Shown here: piece after piece, positions 62,268-64,000 of the stretch
How positions within the stretch are numbered: the first letter of the stretch is position 1
How the letters are laid out: each line of letters opens with the position of its first letter
NCBI GenBank assembly: GCA_946498095.1
Contig: CAMMMX010000007.1
Span: 45,377-109,376 of the forward strand
Reading direction: 5' to 3'
Length of the DNA: 64,000 nucleotides
Source of the DNA: an uncultured Clostridia bacterium
GTDB lineage: Bacteria; Bacillota; Clostridia; Oscillospirales; Ruminococcaceae
Notes under the pieces: model-generated
Database searches by the model: none
Told to the model about the DNA's origin: nothing
The model's input: only the letters and a program-made list of their open reading frames with translations
Program-made: the position numbers and the translations under genes

Positions 62268-62456
62268 TTATTCCGCCAAGAATTCTTCAATCGCTTTCTT
62301 GATAACTTGCGCCTGCGCCGTTCCTGTTGCGGCGCATTTTTCTTTGAATGCTTCCGCCATCTCCTTCGGAACGCGAACGATAATCGAACCGTATACGCGG
62401 CTGTTATATCGGTTCTTCACCGCCGACGAAGTTTTCGTTTTCCTTTTCTCCGCCAT
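62268..62456 (-). CDS. Ribbon-helix-helix domain protein
   Basis: A 62-aa protein: basic N-terminus, then SIIVRVPKEMAEAFKEKC and a second helix TAQAQVIKKAIEEFLAE, the Arc/MetJ beta-alpha-alpha plan. Probably a DNA-binding regulator of the mobile element; no toxin is paired with it. The ATG at 62456 follows AGAGGTG. Confidence 0.75.
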   Translation of the reverse strand: MAEKRKTKTSSAVKNRYNSRVYGSIIVRVPKEMAEAFKEKCAATGTAQAQVIKKAIEEFLAE

Positions 62457-62467
62457 CCTTTTCACCT

Positions 62468-62638
62468 CTAAAACAATTCTTCCGCTTGAACGTAGGCGCG
62501 CAATTCCTCTTCATCGGCGCAAATATCCTTCGGAACTTTGTATTCCACGGATAGCCCGCCGATCTTGCAGGACAGCACCCAGCATTCGCGGCGCTCTTCA
62601 ATCGAATATTCCCTTGTGTCTTTGCGAATAATAATCAT
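62468..62638 (-). CDS. Small hypothetical protein of the mobile element
   Basis: A 56-aa protein starting MIIIRKDTREYSIEERRECW, with a beta-rich look and an acidic C-terminus (ADEEELRAYVQAEELF). I recognise no family. The ATG at 62638 follows GGAAAGGGGCGG. The gene lies 11 bp ahead of the RHH gene, likely in one transcript. Confidence 0.6.
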   Translation of the reverse strand: MIIIRKDTREYSIEERRECWVLSCKIGGLSVEYKVPKDICADEEELRAYVQAEELF

Positions 62639-62663
62639 ATTCCGCCCCTTTCCGCCCGCTCCG

Positions 62664-62693
62664 TTGACAACGGCGGGCAATATATATTATAAT
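62664..62693 (+). promoter_or_regulatory. Plus-strand promoter facing the 46-aa gene
   Basis: TTGACA (62664-62669), 18-bp spacer, TATAAT (62688-62693). All flanking genes are on the minus strand, so the transcript would be antisense to the gene at 62742-62882. Confidence 0.5.
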
Positions 62694-62702
62694 AGGGCTT
62701 AC

Positions 62703-62729
62703 GGGAAGGGCGGTTTCCCGCCCGTTCCC
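62703..62729 (-). terminator. Hairpin after the 46-aa gene
   Basis: GGGAACGGGCGG pairs with CCGCCCTTCCC (one mismatch) on the minus strand, 13 nt past the stop. Without a good T-run; equally it could cut short the opposing plus-strand transcript. Confidence 0.4.
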
Positions 62730-62741
62730 TGCCTATGAAAG

Positions 62742-62882
62742 CTATTTGCTTTCTTTGGGATTTGAAGCCTTGCCGGATTTTTGCTTCTTCAAAGTGATTT
62801 TGATAACAACGCTTTCCACCGCTTCGTTATTCTCAATCGCTTTTGAAAGCTCCTGCAAGGCTTTTCCTATATCCTGCGCCAT
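62742..62882 (-). CDS. Very small protein, 46 aa
   Basis: A 46-codon frame, MAQDIGKALQELSKAIENNE at its start, then a basic tail (LKKQKSGKASNPKESK). It has a perfect RBS AAAGGAGGTGAAGAA, which is why I call it. The first half is a helix, the second a strand plus a charged tail. Family unknown; phage and ICE genomes carry many such genes. Confidence 0.6.
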   Translation of the reverse strand: MAQDIGKALQELSKAIENNEAVESVVIKITLKKQKSGKASNPKESK

Positions 62883-62974
62883 TTCTTCACCTCCTTTCTA
62901 TGCTTCTATTGTAACATACTTATTGCAGTATGTCAATGAATTTTCCGAAATAAACAAGAAAAAATCATAAAAAC

Positions 62975-63001
62975 AAGGCGACGGGATAGCCCGCCGCCTT
63001 T
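62975..63001 (-). terminator. Terminator after the XRE regulator
   Basis: On the minus strand AAGGCG-CGGG pairs with CCCG-CGCCTT around CTAT, followed by GTTTTTATG. It abuts the XRE stop codon. Its core is repeated exactly at 63762-63781. Confidence 0.75.
62979..62998. repeat. 20-bp direct repeat, copy 1
   Basis: CGACGGGATAGCCCGCCGCC, identical to 63762-63781. It is the stem of a minus-strand terminator. Confidence 0.75.
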
Positions 63002-63242
63002 ATTCGTCCCCTAAAAGCCAATCAACCGAAACTCCCAGCACCTTTGCAAATACCTTCAATTCAAAGTCAGATACAAACCGCGTTCCGATCTCTATTCGGC
63101 TTATGCTGTCCCGCTCCATATTAACGCCCTGCGTCTGTGCCTTTGCGGCTAAATCCTCTTGCCGTAAACGCTGGATCACCCGCGCTTGACGCAATCGTTC
63201 GCCGCAAATATTCTTTTTCCCGTTATAGTCGTATATCTTCAT
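63000..63242 (-). CDS. XRE-family (Cro/CI-type) HTH regulator
   Basis: An 80-aa single-domain HTH_3 protein: RLRQARVIQRLRQEDLAAKA, then DSISRIEIGTRFVSDFEL and the end LGVSVDWLLGDE. It is the likely repressor of the element, divergent from the small membrane protein with a 159-bp control region between. Upstream RBS GAAGAGGGA. Confidence 0.9.
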   Translation of the reverse strand: MKIYDYNGKKNICGERLRQARVIQRLRQEDLAAKAQTQGVNMERDSISRIEIGTRFVSDFELKVFAKVLGVSVDWLLGDE

Positions 63243-63306
63243 ATCGTGTGCGATCCCTCTTCATTCTGATTATTTGCAAACAGCGTGTAAATATTCCGCT
63301 TTATTC

Positions 63307-63335
63307 TTGATTTTAGCGCGCGGAAGCCGTATAAT
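63307..63335 (+). promoter_or_regulatory. Promoter of the small membrane protein gene
   Basis: TTGATT (63307-63312), 17-bp spacer, TATAAT (63330-63335), in the divergent region shared with the XRE gene, where the repressor would be expected to bind. Confidence 0.7.
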
Positions 63336-63401
63336 TGTGTTAAAGGTCAGAATGGGTAAATTCTGCCTTGAAAATTTACAATTCAAAGGGGGATTTGCTC
63401 T

Positions 63402-63707
63402 ATGTTCGTAACCTTTACAAAGACACTAAAACGAATGGCTGGTTTTCGGCTGGGCTTCGGTATCCGCGTAAATAAGCGCAACGCCCCGTTGTGGTGTGGC
63501 GCTATGCTTGTCGCCGGAATGTTCTATCTTATGTGGTATATGATTATCGGCGCGGGCTGGTGTCTGTACTTTATGCTTTTGGCGATCTACAAGATTTATT
63601 ATTACCTGTTTAAGGGGATCGCGATAGGGTGTAAGAAACTGTATCGTTTCATCAAAGGGAAAATCGCTACGGCGGAAACGGAAACGCCCGCCGATCCGGA
63701 ACAATAA
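63402..63707 (+). CDS. Small membrane protein of unknown function
   Basis: A 101-aa protein with a basic, aromatic N-terminus, two closely spaced hydrophobic segments (about 31-48 and 50-68), a Lys-rich stretch and an acidic tail (TAETETPADPEQ). Family not recognised. RBS GGGGGAT precedes the ATG. The only plus-strand gene of the element in view; under XRE control by position. Confidence 0.65.
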   Translation: MFVTFTKTLKRMAGFRLGFGIRVNKRNAPLWCGAMLVAGMFYLMWYMIIGAGWCLYFMLLAIYKIYYYLFKGIAIGCKKLYRFIKGKIATAETETPADPEQ

Positions 63708-63720
63708 TGCCAACAAAAAA

Positions 63721-63760
63721 AGCCCCGCGAAGGCGTGTAGCCCTCGCGGGGAATTTTTTA
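63721..63760 (+). terminator. Terminator after the small membrane protein
   Basis: CCCCGCGA pairs with CTCGCGGGG around a 12-nt loop, followed by AATTTTTTA; A-rich upstream, so it can act in both directions. Confidence 0.8.
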
Positions 63761-63761
63761 T

Positions 63762-63781
63762 CGACGGGATAGCCCGCCGCC
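63762..63781. repeat. 20-bp direct repeat, copy 2
   Basis: Exact copy of 62979-62998, 783 bp away, here downstream of the partial holin gene on the minus strand and followed there by ATAAAAAATT. Confidence 0.75.
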
Positions 63782-63827
63782 GAAAGCCGCTTCGCGGAAG
63801 GAGGAAACGCGTGCGGCGTTGTCGGTG

Positions 63828-64000
63828 TTAGTCGTTTTCTTCGCCTTCCGCTTCGATCAGCCCGATATACTCCGGAAGATTGAAAACGGCGGTTTCGATC
63901 AGTTTATCCAAACTGTCGGGATCAATGGTAAAGCCCTTTTCCTGCAAGAACTGCACGACATAGGCTTTCTTTTCTGCGCCGCGCCCGCTTCCCACGTAAA
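63828..64000 (-). CDS. Probable phage holin, LLH family (N-terminus beyond window)
   Basis: The last 57 codons of a minus-strand gene: GRGAEKKAYVVQFLQEKGFT, then IDPDSLDKLIETAVFNLPEY and an acidic tail ending EGEEND. The phrase pattern G-x-x-K-K-A-Y-V ... L-x-x-K-G-x-x-x-D ... L-I-E-x-A-V matches the C-terminal domain of LLH-type phage holins. The membrane segment expected at the N-terminus is outside the window, so the call rests on the tail only. Confidence 0.6.
   Translation of the reverse strand, partial: YVGSGRGAEKKAYVVQFLQEKGFTIDPDSLDKLIETAVFNLPEYIGLIEAEGEEND

Larger units (their letters stand above)
61120..64000. mobile_element. Edge of a probable prophage or integrative element
   Basis: From just after the leuS terminator to the window edge the genes are: IS30-type transposase, ribbon-helix-helix protein, two tiny unknown proteins, XRE regulator divergent from a small membrane protein, and a probable phage holin. 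None belongs to the host core. No integrase, portal or terminase is in view, so whether this is a phage, a satellite or an ICE is open. The exact left boundary and an attachment site could not be fixed. Confidence 0.55.

Noticed and set aside
1..64000. tRNA, rRNA, CRISPR array
   Set aside because: I looked for T-loop-like GGTTCGA blocks, rRNA segments and regularly spaced repeats and saw none; a covariance scan was not possible here.

Overview
This window is a chromosomal segment of a Gram-positive, Clostridia-type member of the Bacillota. I see no rRNA, tRNA or CRISPR array. The assignment rests on gene content and order: addB-addA in place of recBCD; dgt-dnaG-rpoD; an L20-type leader ahead of infC-rpmI-rplT; dprA-topA; and plsX-rnc-(radical SAM)-smc-ftsY-rdgB-yhbY-nadD-yqeK-rsfS-leuS. 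Many genes start with TTG or GTG behind a strong AGGAGG-like site. Base composition is near balanced. I see no sporulation genes and cannot name a genus; a Christensenellaceae- or Oscillospirales-like host would fit.

Left part (1-12.5 kb): the end of addB overlaps addA (recombinational repair). A lone GH78-type glycosidase follows, then a MoxR ATPase / DUF58 / membrane transglutaminase operon with its own promoter and terminator. From 12.7 to 20.4 kb come a HAD hydrolase, an IscR-type Rrf2 regulator divergent from rpmE (L31), a YigZ-family protein, dgt, dnaG, rpoD and a second Rrf2 regulator. From 20.7 to 24.8 kb come an ADP-ribosylglycohydrolase, a radical SAM enzyme, a hot-dog thioesterase and a NYN/OST-HTH protein.

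Middle (24.9-37 kb) is accessory and metabolic. On the minus strand lies a three-gene FtsX-type ABC transporter next to a small secreted protein of unknown family. A 16-bp element is repeated in inverted orientation at both upstream regions, so the two are probably co-regulated. Then come a URO-D-family protein divergent from an AraC regulator, a NERD-domain membrane protein, an ABC-2 transporter pair, a Cof-type HAD phosphatase, thioredoxin reductase and a PfkB-family sugar-phosphate kinase.

From 37.4 to 44.8 kb is translation and DNA maintenance: a near-consensus promoter, a structured leader with an attenuator, and infC that appears to start at ATC; then rpmI, rplT, a SpoU methyltransferase, dprA, topA and rlmD. 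From 44.8 to 48.8 kb is a patch of small accessory genes (DUF2200, DUF1905, GNAT, nucleotidyltransferase, SRPBCC, TIGR04076) with decayed spacers. From 48.8 to 61.1 kb is the dense plsX-to-leuS housekeeping operon, ending in a strong terminator.

Right end (61.1-64 kb) is mobile DNA next to leuS: an IS30-family transposase, a ribbon-helix-helix protein, tiny unknown genes, a XRE repressor divergent from a small membrane protein, and the C-terminus of a probable phage holin (LLH family) running off the edge. It looks like the edge of a prophage or integrative element.
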